NCBI GenBank assembly: GCA_018815245.1
Contig: JAHIXK010000011.1
Location: 434,001-498,000 of the forward strand
Reading direction: 5' to 3'
Origin: Gammaproteobacteria bacterium
Lineage (GTDB): Bacteria; Pseudomonadota; Gammaproteobacteria; Burkholderiales; Burkholderiaceae_B
DNA length: 64,000 bases
How positions within the stretch are numbered: the stretch's first letter is position 1; every line of letters starts with the position of its first letter. The notes beneath the pieces were generated by a model. That model saw only the letters and a program-made list of their open reading frames with translations, was not told the origin of the DNA and made no database searches. Position numbers and translations under genes: made by a program. Of this stretch, positions 53,108-64,000 are shown piece by piece.

Positions 53108-53524
53108 TTACATCACCAGCAAAACCAGCTTGCTGCGCATGCCTGCCGGTATCGGTGTTGGTTTGTTGTCAGCCTTGTTCACAAACACGTGAATGAAATA
53201 GCCTTCTGCGCACAAATCGCCTGCTGCATTGAACAGGCCCAATTCATAGCGCACTGAACTGTTGCCCAGTTTGCCCACGCGCAAACCTGCTGTAACGGGT
53301 TCCGGGTAGGCCAGTGGTTTTAAATACTTGCACTGGCTTTCCACCACAAAGCCCACCACCTTGCTGTTGTGAATGTCCAGCCCGCCTTCTTCAATCAGGT
53401 AGCGGTTCACCACACTGTCAAAATAGCTGTAATACACCACATTGTTCACATGGCCGTAGATGTCGTTGTCGTGCCAACGGGTTTGAACCAGTTGGTGTAT
53501 GGGGTATTGGGCCAGTGTGGTCAT
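53108..53524 (-). CDS. 4HBT-type acyl-CoA thioesterase
   Basis: A 138-residue hotdog-fold thioesterase of the 4-hydroxybenzoyl-CoA type. The catalytic Asp is in TRWHDNDIYGHVNNVVYYSYFD. The gene is the last of a reverse-strand lipid operon after fadH, a DUF4442 protein and an alcohol dehydrogenase. It probably hydrolyses short or medium acyl-CoA. Confidence 0.9.
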   Translation of the reverse strand: MTTLAQYPIHQLVQTRWHDNDIYGHVNNVVYYSYFDSVVNRYLIEEGGLDIHNSKVVGFVVESQCKYLKPLAYPEPVTAGLRVGKLGNSSVRYELGLFNAAGDLCAEGYFIHVFVNKADNKPTPIPAGMRSKLVLLVM

Positions 53525-53543
53525 GATTGTTGTTTAATTTCGT

Positions 53544-54716
53544 TTAGTACGCAGCTTGGTAAATGGCCAAGGCTTCAGCCTCGTTCACATCGCGCGGGTT
53601 GTTACTCAACAGGCGTGTTTGAAGCATGGCGGCGCTGGCCATCACTGGCAAATCTTTCTCGGCAATGCCCACATCGCGCAAGCCAACAGGTAAGCCGGTG
53701 GAAGGCGAAAGTGTGGCCGTGTAGTCAATGAAAGCTTGCGCCAGTTGCGCACGGCTGTCACCTTGATGGCCCAACTTCAGCACCTGTGCCAGTTCAGCAT
53801 ATTGTTGCTCGGCAGCGGGCAAATTAAAGCGCAACACATGCGGCAACACCAGCGAATTGCTCAAGCCGTGCGGCACATGAAAAATGCCGCCAATCGGATA
53901 AGCCAAAGCATGCACTGCACCCACAGGGGCGTTCGCAAACGCTTGCCCGGCCAGGCAGGCGCCCAGCATCATCGCCTGTCGGGCTTCGCGGTTGCCGGGT
54001 TCCTTGCACACGGTGTGCAGGTTGGTAGCCAGCAGGCGCAGCGCTTCACAAGCCAAAAAATCAGCATAGGGGTTTTTCAGGCGTTTGCTGGTGTAGGCCT
54101 CAATTGCATGCACCATGGCATCAATGCCGGTTGCGGCGGTTACATGTTGGGGCAGGCTGAGGGTCCAGTCAGCGTCCAGCACAGCCAGGTCGCCGTACAG
54201 CACCGGCGACACCACGCCCATTTTTGTGTCCACACCGGTGGTTACAATTGAAATGGGGGTTACCTCACTGCCCGTACCTGCGGTGGTGGGTACCAGTACC
54301 AACGGCAGGCGATCGCTGTGCACATTGCCCACGCCGTACATGGTTTTTAGTTCTTGCTTGCCGCGCGCCAAAATTGCAATCAGCTTGGCTACATCAAGCG
54401 TAGAACCGCCACCAATGGCCATCACCACACCTGCTTTGAAATCCATGGCCAGTGCGCCGACCCTGTGTACCAATGCCTCGGGCGGGTCGGGTTCCACGTC
54501 GTTGCAAATGTGCACCGCATGCCCGGCCGATACCAAGTTTTCACAGATGATTTTGAAGGTGGCCGTGCCGGAAATAAACGGGTCCACCAGCATGAAAATT
54601 CGCGCGGTTTTCATGCTGTGCTGGGTCAGCAAAGGCGCGAGCAATTCCGCCATGCGAACGGAGCTTCCCGATTCGCACACAATGCGGTTCACGGTTCGAA
54701 ATTCAAACGGGGCCAT
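53544..54716 (-). CDS. Iron-containing alcohol dehydrogenase
   Basis: A 390-residue group III (Fe) alcohol dehydrogenase. NAD binding is at AIGGGSTLDVAKLIAI; metal-binding histidines are in AVHALAYPIGGIFHVPHGLSNSL. Substrate is not specified by sequence. It lies between two thioesterase genes in the reverse operon. The ATG is at the ORF end; the previous gene ends 43 bases upstream. Confidence 0.9.
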   Translation of the reverse strand: MAPFEFRTVNRIVCESGSSVRMAELLAPLLTQHSMKTARIFMLVDPFISGTATFKIICENLVSAGHAVHICNDVEPDPPEALVHRVGALAMDFKAGVVMAIGGGSTLDVAKLIAILARGKQELKTMYGVGNVHSDRLPLVLVPTTAGTGSEVTPISIVTTGVDTKMGVVSPVLYGDLAVLDADWTLSLPQHVTAATGIDAMVHAIEAYTSKRLKNPYADFLACEALRLLATNLHTVCKEPGNREARQAMMLGACLAGQAFANAPVGAVHALAYPIGGIFHVPHGLSNSLVLPHVLRFNLPAAEQQYAELAQVLKLGHQGDSRAQLAQAFIDYTATLSPSTGLPVGLRDVGIAEKDLPVMASAAMLQTRLLSNNPRDVNEAEALAIYQAAY

Positions 54717-54758
54717 CTGATTGTCTCCTCGATGTGGCGGGGCAGCAGCCTTTTTATT

Positions 54759-55253
54759 TTAGCCCTTGCGCTTGGGTGTCCACGCCCAAATTGCGCGGAC
54801 AAAGATCGGTTCTTTGCTTTCGCCGTCGGTAATGGTGACCGCAACATCCACTTCGCCGCGTTCTTCGGTTTGCATCATGGTGATTTGTTCTTGCGTCAGC
54901 ATGGCTTCGGCACGCATGTCGCCCGTTGCCCGCTTGCGGTAATCCACTTCCATGCGCTTGATCACGGGTATTGCATTGGCGGGCACGTTCAAGCCCACCA
55001 GTGCGCCGGTGGCTGATTCAGCAATCATGATCATGGCCACCGCGTGCACGGTACCAATGTGATTTTGCACGCTGGGGCGGTTTTTAATCACCACAATTGA
55101 ATGGTTCGGTTCAATCCATTCAAACTTCAAGCCAGTGGTTTTAAAGTATTTAACCGCACGGCCAAACAGCAAGGTAAAGGCGCGGGTTTTCAGTGGCGTG
55201 GGCAGTTTGTCAACTTGCGCATACACCTTTTGCAGCATCGATTTTTGTGTCAT
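54759..55253 (-). CDS. DUF4442 hotdog-fold thioesterase-like protein
   Basis: A 164-residue protein with the DUF4442 layout (NHIGTVHAVAMIMIAESATGALVG, then MEVDYRKRATGDMRAEAML). DUF4442 proteins have a hotdog fold and probably act on acyl-CoA. It is the second gene of the operon, 15 bases after fadH. Confidence 0.87.
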   Translation of the reverse strand: MTQKSMLQKVYAQVDKLPTPLKTRAFTLLFGRAVKYFKTTGLKFEWIEPNHSIVVIKNRPSVQNHIGTVHAVAMIMIAESATGALVGLNVPANAIPVIKRMEVDYRKRATGDMRAEAMLTQEQITMMQTEERGEVDVAVTITDGESKEPIFVRAIWAWTPKRKG

Positions 55254-55268
55254 TTTTTGGATCTGCCT

Positions 55269-57523
<2,255 letters not shown>

Positions 57524-60037
57524 ATGCAGTCTTTCCAGTATTGGATTCGACAGTCTCGTCGGTCTTCTTTTCGCATTCTTTTTGTTGCTTTGGTATTGGC
57601 TGTGGCAGCCATATCGTCGGTGGGTGTTTTTTCCGCTCGAATTGAAGCTGCCCTGGTGCGCGATGCCAGCCAAATGCTGGGCGGCGACCTGGTCATAGAA
57701 TCCAAGCGCAACGTTGCAAGTTCAACCTGGTTGCCCATACTGGATAAGCCCGAATACGCAAGTTTGAAGCGGGCCCAAAGCGTGGTGTTCCCAAGCGTGG
57801 TGCCAGCAGACAGTGTTGATCTTCTGGTGTCCCTGAAAGCAGTGAACAACAACTACCCGCTTCGTGGCCAAATGACCGTGCGCGATTCACAGGGCAAAGA
57901 TGAACGCATTGCCAGTGGCCCACCCAAAGGCGAGTTTTGGGTAGACCAGGGTGTGTTGGGTTCGCTGAATGTTGAACTGGGCGACGAAATTCAAGTGGGT
58001 GAGATTACCCGCCCGGTGACCCGCGTTATCTTGGTGGAGCCTGACCGCGGTGGTGGTTTTGTGAACTTTGCCCCCCGCGTGATGATGAACACAGCCGACC
58101 TTGAAGAATCAAAATTGCTGGGCTTGGGGTCCCGCGCCACCTGGCGAATTTATTTCACTGGCGCGCAGCCAGTGATTGACCAGTTGATTGCTGAGCTTGC
58201 CCCTGTGTTGTCACCAGTCGAAGAAATTGAAACGCTGGAAAACGGCCGCCCAGAGGTAAGCAACACGCTGGAACGCGCCAACGACTTCCTGGCCATGGCC
58301 GCGCTGATCGGCACCATGGTGGCCTGTGTGGGCATTGCGCTGGTGGCGCATTTGTTCGCCAAAGAACAGGCTGGCGAACTGGCCGTGCTTAAAAGTTTGG
58401 GCTACACACCAAAGCGCCTTTTGCGCATGTGGGCCGTGGGCATGGGCATGCTGACGCTGGGTGCCGGTGCATTGGGCGTGGCGCTGGGTTGGTTGGCACA
58501 TTGGGGCCTGCTGGCCTTGCTGGCTGAACTGGTGGGGGTTGATTTGCCTTTGGCGGGCTTGCATTACCTGCCCATGGGCATCTTGTTGTCGGCTTTGTTG
58601 TTGTTGGGTTTTGCGGCGGTGCCCACCTGGTATGCATTGCGAGCACCGGCGGTGGCGGTGATTCGCCACCAAACCCTGAAAAGCAGCCGTGGACAACTGG
58701 TGTTGTCAGTGCTGTTTGGCGTGTTCACCGCCATTGGGGTTTGTCTGTTGATTGTGAAAAACGTGGTGCTTGCCATGTTGTTGTTCGCAGGTTTTGTGGG
58801 CACTTCACTTGTGTTTGCCGTGCTGTTCTGGGGCTTGCTAAAAATGCTGGCGTTTGTCGGCAATGGACGGACCAGGGGGTTGGCCAATAAAGGCACCCAC
58901 ATTGCGGTATTCCAAAGCATGTCCAAGCGCGCCAGCACGCTGGTGTTGCAAGGTGTAAGCCTTGCCCTGGGCCTTGCTGCCTTGTTGATGCTTGCCGTGG
59001 TGCAGGGCGACCTCATTGACCGCTGGCAGGAAGCTGTGCCCGATGATGCCCCCAACCGCTTTGTGTTCAACATTCAGCCCGACCAGGTTCAGGGTGTTCA
59101 GGATAAGCTGAACACCGCAAGCCTTAGCCCGGTTCGCCTGTACCCCATGGTTCGGGGTCGCTTAAGTGCCATCAATGGCGAAAACATTACCGCCGGCACC
59201 TTCAGCGACGAGCGCGCACGCAACACCGTTGAGCGTGAACTGAATTTGAGTTTCGCCGACACGCTTCCAACCCACAACACCATTGCAGAAGGCACCTGGT
59301 TTGATTCCACTGCAGCCAAGGCAGAAGTGTCGGTTGAAGACGGCGTGGCCAAGACGCTTGGCATTGCTTTGGGCGACAAACTTACTTTTGATATTGCAGG
59401 CACACCGTTGACCGTGGAAATTACCAGCGTTCGCGAATTACGCTGGGATTCCATGGAAGTGAATTTTTTCATGATTTTCCCCACTGGGGTTTTGGAAAGT
59501 TTTCCCCAAACCTGGATTACCTCGGTCAGTTTGCAAGATGACAAAGCCATTCCCGTGTCGCGTGAACTGGTGCGCGAATACCCCAACCTGACAGTGCTCG
59601 ACACCGAACTGGTGATCACCCAGCTTCGCAAGATTCTGGGGCAAGTGGGTCAGGCTGTTCAATTTGTGTTTCTGTTCACTGTGGTGGCTGGGGGCTTGGT
59701 TGTGGTGGCCTGTGTAATGACAGGCGCACGGGTTCGCACCCGTGAGGCGGCCATTTACCGTGCCATGGGTGCCTCCACTGCACAATTGCAGCGCGCCGCG
59801 TGGCTGGAACTTTCAGTGCTGGGGGCCCTGGCAGGCTTGGTGGCTGCCATGGCGGCACAGGGGCTGGGTTGGGGCGTTGCGCATTTCGTGTTTGAATTTG
59901 AATATTTCCTGTCGCCCCTGCACATAGTGGCGGGTGTGGTAGCCGGTGCTGTGGTGTCGGTGTTGTTCGGGGCTTGGTCGGTGAACAAGGTGTGCCGCGC
60001 ACCGGTAATGCAAACCCTGCGGCAAGCCACGGCCTGA
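57524..60037 (+). CDS. FtsX-type ABC transporter permease (YbbP-like)
   Basis: An 838-residue membrane protein. One N-terminal helix (FRILFVALVLAVAAISSVGVF) is followed by a large periplasmic domain (residues about 45-245). Two FtsX blocks of membrane helices follow, one near 260-440 (ALIGTMVACVGIALVAHLFA) and one near the end (VVVACVMTGARVRTREAAIYRAMGAS). This is the layout of the YbbP/LolCE-like permeases, which usually pair with an ATPase gene; none is beside it here. The ATG at 57524 is used; a GTG at 57497 is in frame and neither has a clear ribosome site. Confidence 0.88.
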   Translation: MQSFQYWIRQSRRSSFRILFVALVLAVAAISSVGVFSARIEAALVRDASQMLGGDLVIESKRNVASSTWLPILDKPEYASLKRAQSVVFPSVVPADSVDLLVSLKAVNNNYPLRGQMTVRDSQGKDERIASGPPKGEFWVDQGVLGSLNVELGDEIQVGEITRPVTRVILVEPDRGGGFVNFAPRVMMNTADLEESKLLGLGSRATWRIYFTGAQPVIDQLIAELAPVLSPVEEIETLENGRPEVSNTLERANDFLAMAALIGTMVACVGIALVAHLFAKEQAGELAVLKSLGYTPKRLLRMWAVGMGMLTLGAGALGVALGWLAHWGLLALLAELVGVDLPLAGLHYLPMGILLSALLLLGFAAVPTWYALRAPAVAVIRHQTLKSSRGQLVLSVLFGVFTAIGVCLLIVKNVVLAMLLFAGFVGTSLVFAVLFWGLLKMLAFVGNGRTRGLANKGTHIAVFQSMSKRASTLVLQGVSLALGLAALLMLAVVQGDLIDRWQEAVPDDAPNRFVFNIQPDQVQGVQDKLNTASLSPVRLYPMVRGRLSAINGENITAGTFSDERARNTVERELNLSFADTLPTHNTIAEGTWFDSTAAKAEVSVEDGVAKTLGIALGDKLTFDIAGTPLTVEITSVRELRWDSMEVNFFMIFPTGVLESFPQTWITSVSLQDDKAIPVSRELVREYPNLTVLDTELVITQLRKILGQVGQAVQFVFLFTVVAGGLVVVACVMTGARVRTREAAIYRAMGASTAQLQRAAWLELSVLGALAGLVAAMAAQGLGWGVAHFVFEFEYFLSPLHIVAGVVAGAVVSVLFGAWSVNKVCRAPVMQTLRQATA

Positions 60038-60112
60038 AAGTTTCCGCGTGGCTTGGCAGGTACAATGCAGGGATTGAGTAAACGAATTTTTTGACCCACA
60101 TTTCAGGCTTGC

Positions 60113-60604
60113 ATGTCCATGAACTTGAACGAAACACCCAGCAATCCAATCGACGCACAGCCCAAGCCGCCCATTGTTTACTTCGGTAACACGCCCGAGG
60201 AACAGCAGGCGGGTGTGCGCAAGCTGGTGGATTTGTTCTATGACGAAATGGATCAAAACCCAAGCTTTGATCGCATTCGCAAACTGCACCCTGTGCACCT
60301 GGACCATTCCCGTGAAAAGTTCTACCTGTTTTTGTCGGGCTGGCTTGGTGGCCCTGATTTGTATTCACCCCAGTTTGGGCACCCGCGCCTGCGCATGCGC
60401 CACATGCCTTTCCACATTTCCAGCGAAGACCGCGACCAGTGGCTTCTGTGCATGGTGAACGCTTTGCGCGCCATGCGATTGCCAGAGAAGGTGATTGAAG
60501 GCTTGATGCTTTCATTCTTTCGCACCGCTGACTGGATGCGCAACAAACCCGATCCCGAGGGCAGTGCTAAGGGCCTGAACACCATTTCAATCAAGGGCGA
60601 ATAA
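60113..60604 (+). CDS. Group II truncated haemoglobin
   Basis: A 163-residue trHbO-type globin. The proximal His is in PRLRMRHMPFHIS, and the distal-pocket Trp/Tyr context FYLFLSGWLGGPDLY is typical of group II. An N-terminal extension of 20 residues is Pro/Asn-rich. Such globins bind O2 or NO; whether this one detoxifies NO together with Hmp is not shown. The rmuC gene starts 3 bases after its stop. Confidence 0.9.
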   Translation: MSMNLNETPSNPIDAQPKPPIVYFGNTPEEQQAGVRKLVDLFYDEMDQNPSFDRIRKLHPVHLDHSREKFYLFLSGWLGGPDLYSPQFGHPRLRMRHMPFHISSEDRDQWLLCMVNALRAMRLPEKVIEGLMLSFFRTADWMRNKPDPEGSAKGLNTISIKGE

Positions 60605-60607
60605 GGC

Positions 60608-62038
60608 ATGGACGCTTCATTGGCGGGTGTAATGGCATGGGCTGTGCTGGCTTTGCTGGTGCTTGTGTTGGCTGGTTTGTGGGTGGTGTACCGCAAAATG
60701 TCAGCCGACAATTCTGCAGAACTGGCACAGTTTCAACAACAAGTACTGGCCAATCTGGATGAAGTGATGGATGCGCAGGTGCAACAGCGTTTTGTGTCTG
60801 AAGAATTGGGCAAACAGCTGCGCCTGGTGAATCAGGACATTGAAGCCCGCCAAGGCAAACAGGCCGAATTGCTTGCGCAAACCTTCGCGCAGGCACGCAC
60901 AGAAAGCCAACAGGCCGCGCATGGCCTGCAGCAGGTGATCGTGCAGCAGTTCACACAGGGCAATCAGTTGCAATCGGAAAAGCTCAACCAGTTTTCTGAA
61001 ACCCTGCACCGAACCAACACCCTGATTCAAGACCAGCTTACGCAAATCCGTTTGTCGGTTGAACAAAAGTTAAAAGACATTCAGGACGACAACGCCAGCA
61101 AGCTGGAATTGATGCGCAAAACAGTGGACGAGAAGCTGCATGCCACGCTGGAAACCCGCCTGGGCGAATCGTTCAAGCAGGTCAGCGAACGGCTTGAGCA
61201 GGTGTACAAAGGCTTGGGTGAAATGCAAACCCTGGCCACCGGTGTTGGCGACTTGAAACGCGTGTTGACCAACGTCAAAACCCGCGGCACTTGGGGTGAA
61301 GTACAGTTGCAGGCACTGCTTGAGCAAATGCTGACCCCCTCGCAATTTGGCCGTAACATCAAGCCCGTGCCGGGCAGCAACAACATTGTTGAATTTGCCG
61401 TGCGCTTACCTGGCAAGGAAGAAGACCAGCCTGTGTGGTTGCCCATCGATTCCAAGTTTCCCAAAGAGCAATACGAACGCTTGCTGGAATGCTTTGACCG
61501 CGCCGATGCCGATGGCGTGGCCACCGCGTCCAAAGCGCTTGATGCGGCAATACGCGCAGAAGCCAAAACCATTGCCGAGAAATACCTGGCCCCACCTTAC
61601 ACTACCGATTTCGGCATTCTGTTTTTGCCCACAGAAGGCTTGTATGCCGAGGTGGTGAAACGCCCCGGTTTGGTGGATGATTTACAGCGTTTGCACCGTG
61701 TTACCGTGGCTGGCCCAATCACTTTGACCACCTTGTTGAATGCATTCCAGCTGGGCTTTAAAACACTTGCACTGGAAAAACGCTCTAGCGAGGTGTGGAC
61801 AGTGCTAAGTGCGGTGAAAACCGAGTTCAGCAAGTTCGGAGACATTCTTGCCAAAACCCGCGACACACTGGAAAAAGCTGCGAAAAATATTGAGGGCGCT
61901 GAAGTGCGTTCACGTGCCATGCAGCGAAAGCTGAAAGGTGTGGATGAATTGCCCGAGAAAGATGCACTGACTGTTCTAGGATTCAACGACACCAAAGTGG
62001 ACCCGCTTGATGATGACGATGCGCCACCCAACACCTGA
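60608..62038 (+). CDS. rmuC: DNA recombination protein RmuC
   Basis: A 476-residue RmuC. One N-terminal membrane helix (AWAVLALLVLVLAGLWVVY), a long coiled coil (residues about 35-210), and a nuclease-like domain with TRGTWGEVQLQALLEQM, VWLPIDSKFPKEQYERLL and LPTEGLYAEV. RmuC limits inversion at short inverted repeats and degrades DNA at forks. It overlaps the asparaginase gene. Confidence 0.93.
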   Translation: MDASLAGVMAWAVLALLVLVLAGLWVVYRKMSADNSAELAQFQQQVLANLDEVMDAQVQQRFVSEELGKQLRLVNQDIEARQGKQAELLAQTFAQARTESQQAAHGLQQVIVQQFTQGNQLQSEKLNQFSETLHRTNTLIQDQLTQIRLSVEQKLKDIQDDNASKLELMRKTVDEKLHATLETRLGESFKQVSERLEQVYKGLGEMQTLATGVGDLKRVLTNVKTRGTWGEVQLQALLEQMLTPSQFGRNIKPVPGSNNIVEFAVRLPGKEEDQPVWLPIDSKFPKEQYERLLECFDRADADGVATASKALDAAIRAEAKTIAEKYLAPPYTTDFGILFLPTEGLYAEVVKRPGLVDDLQRLHRVTVAGPITLTTLLNAFQLGFKTLALEKRSSEVWTVLSAVKTEFSKFGDILAKTRDTLEKAAKNIEGAEVRSRAMQRKLKGVDELPEKDALTVLGFNDTKVDPLDDDDAPPNT

Positions 62039-63095
62039 TACTTTGCCGCGTGTGGCATTTGTAGCCACCGGCGGCACCATTGCCGGCACCTTGACTGACG
62101 GATCGGAAACCTGGGCCTACGCGTCTGCCCAGCGCAGCGGCGAAAGCCTGGTGATGAGCATTCCTGGCATGCTTGCCCGCGCACAATGGCATTTCGAGCA
62201 ACCCTACAGCATTGGCAGCCAGAACCTGGAGCTGGGTCACATGCTTCAACTTCGCGCAGTGCTTCTGCGTTTGCTTGCATCGCCAGAAATTGATGGCATC
62301 ATCGTGACCCACGGCACGGACACCATGGAAGACATGTTGTACTTCCTGTACCTTACGGTGCCTTCAACTGCCTTGATCAAACCAGTGCTGTTCACCGGCT
62401 CCATGTTGCCTTCAGATCACGAACAAGCCGATGGACCGGGCAATATCAGTGGGGCACTTGAATTCCTCACTCGGTGTTTGAGCACAAATGCCGAGGCTTC
62501 AGTGAACACCGCGATGCCATTCGGTTTGTACATGCAAGGCCTGTTCACCCCTGCGCATTGTGTTGAAAAACAAAGCACCGCCGGGCTGGACGCATTCGAT
62601 GGCCCTTATTCTGTTTTGGCCGACGCGCAATGGTTGCCAAGCTTGAATGCGATTGAAAGGCCAGACGATTTTGGTGTACAGGGTCAGTTTGCAAATTTGC
62701 TGGATGCCACAACCACCCGGCATCCGCTGTTTGAAGCCATGGAAGTGCCTGTTGTGTTTTGCACCCCGGGCAATGGGCCGCTGCGTCAGTTGACTGATTT
62801 GCTGAATCGCAAGCCTGCCTCGGTCGTGGTTGCAGCCCCTGGCCATGGAAACATCCCTGATGCGTGTGTGCCCGTGTTGCGCCGCTTGTTGCTTAATGGT
62901 GTCAGTGTGGTGCGGGCCAGCAGGGTAATTGCGGGCGGTGTAGAGCAGGGGGGGGAATTTGATGCGCTGGATGAGTTCAGGCAAGTACCTGTTCAGGGTG
63001 GCAATGCTGTTTTTTCCGAGGCGGGCGGTTTAAGCCTGAGCAAATGCGTACTGTACGAAAGGCTGCGGGTTTTGGCCCACAGCCTTTCAGTTTGA
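62010..63095 (+). CDS. L-asparaginase family protein
   Basis: A 361-residue asparaginase of the bacterial I/II superfamily. The first catalytic Thr is in VAFVATGGTIAGT and the second in IIVTHGTDTMEDMLYFL. FTGSMLPSDHEQADGPGN is the conserved serine/aspartate region. No signal peptide is seen, so it is cytoplasmic. The start overlaps the rmuC end; ATGs at 62010, 62013 and 62019 are all possible. Confidence 0.9.
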   Translation: MMTMRHPTPDTLPRVAFVATGGTIAGTLTDGSETWAYASAQRSGESLVMSIPGMLARAQWHFEQPYSIGSQNLELGHMLQLRAVLLRLLASPEIDGIIVTHGTDTMEDMLYFLYLTVPSTALIKPVLFTGSMLPSDHEQADGPGNISGALEFLTRCLSTNAEASVNTAMPFGLYMQGLFTPAHCVEKQSTAGLDAFDGPYSVLADAQWLPSLNAIERPDDFGVQGQFANLLDATTTRHPLFEAMEVPVVFCTPGNGPLRQLTDLLNRKPASVVVAAPGHGNIPDACVPVLRRLLLNGVSVVRASRVIAGGVEQGGEFDALDEFRQVPVQGGNAVFSEAGGLSLSKCVLYERLRVLAHSLSV

Positions 63096-63099
63096 TGGC

Positions 63100-64000
63100 T
63101 TAGAGCGCGCTAGGTGCTTCCGCCAGGTTCAGGTTTTTCTTGTTCGGTGCATTCACCGTGTTCATGGGTAAATTTTGCTCACGAATAATTTGCCAAACGC
63201 CTTTGTTCTCTCTCCAGGTCAATACCTTTCTTGACCGTTCCTGATAGAACTTTGCCCGGTAGTCTTGAACAAAACTGATTTCATATTCATCGGGTTTGTC
63301 AAAGCTGGGAACTACCTGCATTTCAGAAATTTCAATGTCAATTTGCTGAGCCTTGGAAATTCTTTCACGGCGGTTTGTTTCCCAGGCTTCATAGCTGCCT
63401 TCTTCGGGTTTGAAGTTGGGTGCGTAGAACGCGATGTAACTGTTCACGTCTTTGTTTTCCCAGGCTTTTGCCCAGGATTTTGTTTTGTCGATCAGGCTTT
63501 TCGATACCTCGGCAGGGTCACCAAAGGCAGCTACTTGCTGCCCGACCACACCATTGCCAAGTTGAGCCAGTTCAATCGGCGCAAGGCTGGGAGTTGCGTC
63601 GACAGACTTCAATGCCTCGTCAAAGCCAATGTTGGGCAGCTCAAAATCTTCCAGGTTGATCAGGCTGGCCGGGCAACCTTCGGCTTCTGCGCCTTTCTGG
63701 CTTTGCTCTTTGTAAAGAATAACTTCACGCCTGGTTGGCTCGTCTGCCTTGACCAGTTCATCAACGGAAAACAGTGTAATAAGCTGGCCTGTTGCTGCCA
63801 GCAGCTTTAACTTGGAAATGCTGAGGTCTGCCTCAATGTTGATTAGTGCACGCTGTGCCTGGTAGTACTCGTTTTCTGCACTTAACAAATCGAGCAGGCT
63901 ACGGCGACCCACGGCAAATTGTTGTTCATAGGCGGCACGTGCCTTGGTGATGGCTGCAGCCTGTTCACGGAAGTAGTTCAATTTTTTCTGCGAGCTGACC
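63100..64000 (-). CDS. TolC-family outer-membrane protein with C-terminal NTF2-like domain (partial)
   Basis: This is the last 299 codons of a longer protein; the frame is open to the window edge. Residues visible first are a TolC helix-loop region (EQQFAVGRRSLLDLLSAENEYYQAQRALINIE) ending in the strand/helix AATGQLI. The next part is a linker of about 80 residues. The C-terminal 120 residues look like an NTF2/SnoaL-type domain (KSWAKAWENKDVNSYIAFYAPNF, then YEAWETNRRERISKAQQIDIEI). This tail is not part of normal TolC and resembles domains found in Cds6-type proteins. It is convergent with the asparaginase gene. Confidence 0.82.
   Translation of the reverse strand, partial: VSSQKKLNYFREQAAAITKARAAYEQQFAVGRRSLLDLLSAENEYYQAQRALINIEADLSISKLKLLAATGQLITLFSVDELVKADEPTRREVILYKEQSQKGAEAEGCPASLINLEDFELPNIGFDEALKSVDATPSLAPIELAQLGNGVVGQQVAAFGDPAEVSKSLIDKTKSWAKAWENKDVNSYIAFYAPNFKPEEGSYEAWETNRRERISKAQQIDIEISEMQVVPSFDKPDEYEISFVQDYRAKFYQERSRKVLTWRENKGVWQIIREQNLPMNTVNAPNKKNLNLAEAPSAL

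Overview
The window is bacterial chromosome from a betaproteobacterium of the Burkholderiales. The evidence is the gene order leuC-leuD-leuB-asd-fimV-truA-trpF-trpB-trpA-accD-folC-SPOR-cvpA-purF, the small entericidin gene between leuC and leuD, the paired cyanophycin synthetases cphA and cphA', and moderate GC content. A Limnobacter-like organism would fit, but the genus is my inference.

Layout. 1-15.7 kb is a dense forward run of housekeeping genes: leucine, aspartate-family, tryptophan, fatty-acid, folate and purine synthesis, plus the polar hub protein FimV. It ends with lysC and a tRNA-Ser(GCU).

15.9-27.57 kb is an integrated element of about 11.6 kb, bounded by a 20-bp direct repeat of the tRNA 3' end. 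Its plan matches a P4-type satellite: a tyrosine integrase next to the tRNA, an AlpA-type regulator, a row of small genes, and a large PriCT/TOPRIM/DUF927 primase-helicase. I see no capsid, portal or terminase gene. Two clusters of short GGGAACA repeats, one near each end, resemble the P4 ori and crr iteron sites. Between them lies a 300-base non-coding stretch that I read as a P4 CI-like antisense RNA immunity locus: a 60-nt three-way-junction RNA whose loop is complementary to two flanking repeats, one of which is the ribosome binding site of the next gene. The cargo position after the helicase holds a reverse-strand set of small genes, including a 196-residue protein with an ADP-ribosyltransferase-like His-Tyr-Glu pattern. 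This is a candidate toxin or defence system. A serine recombinase follows.

27.7-35.7 kb holds an FAD oxidoreductase coupled to an FCD-domain protein without its DNA-binding half, a membrane/periplasmic stress group (DUF1328, histidine kinase, two response regulators, BON protein), and a nitric-oxide defence pair. That pair is hmp with divergent norR, a sigma-54 promoter and three NorR-type sites.

35.7-44.3 kb is a cyanophycin locus (cphA, cphA', an ABC transporter and a DUF1854 protein) followed by flhDC. 44.4-53.1 kb carries a hydrolase, YchJ, a heat-shock Hsp20 gene with a sigma-32 promoter and a ROSE-like thermometer, the 5-oxoprolinase genes pxpBCA, a YkgJ-type protein, a CBS/nucleotidyltransferase protein with a partner exonuclease, and mnmH. 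53.1-57.3 kb is a reverse-strand lipid/acyl-CoA operon ending in fadH. The rest holds an FtsX-type permease, a truncated haemoglobin, rmuC, an asparaginase, and part of a TolC-like protein that runs off the window.
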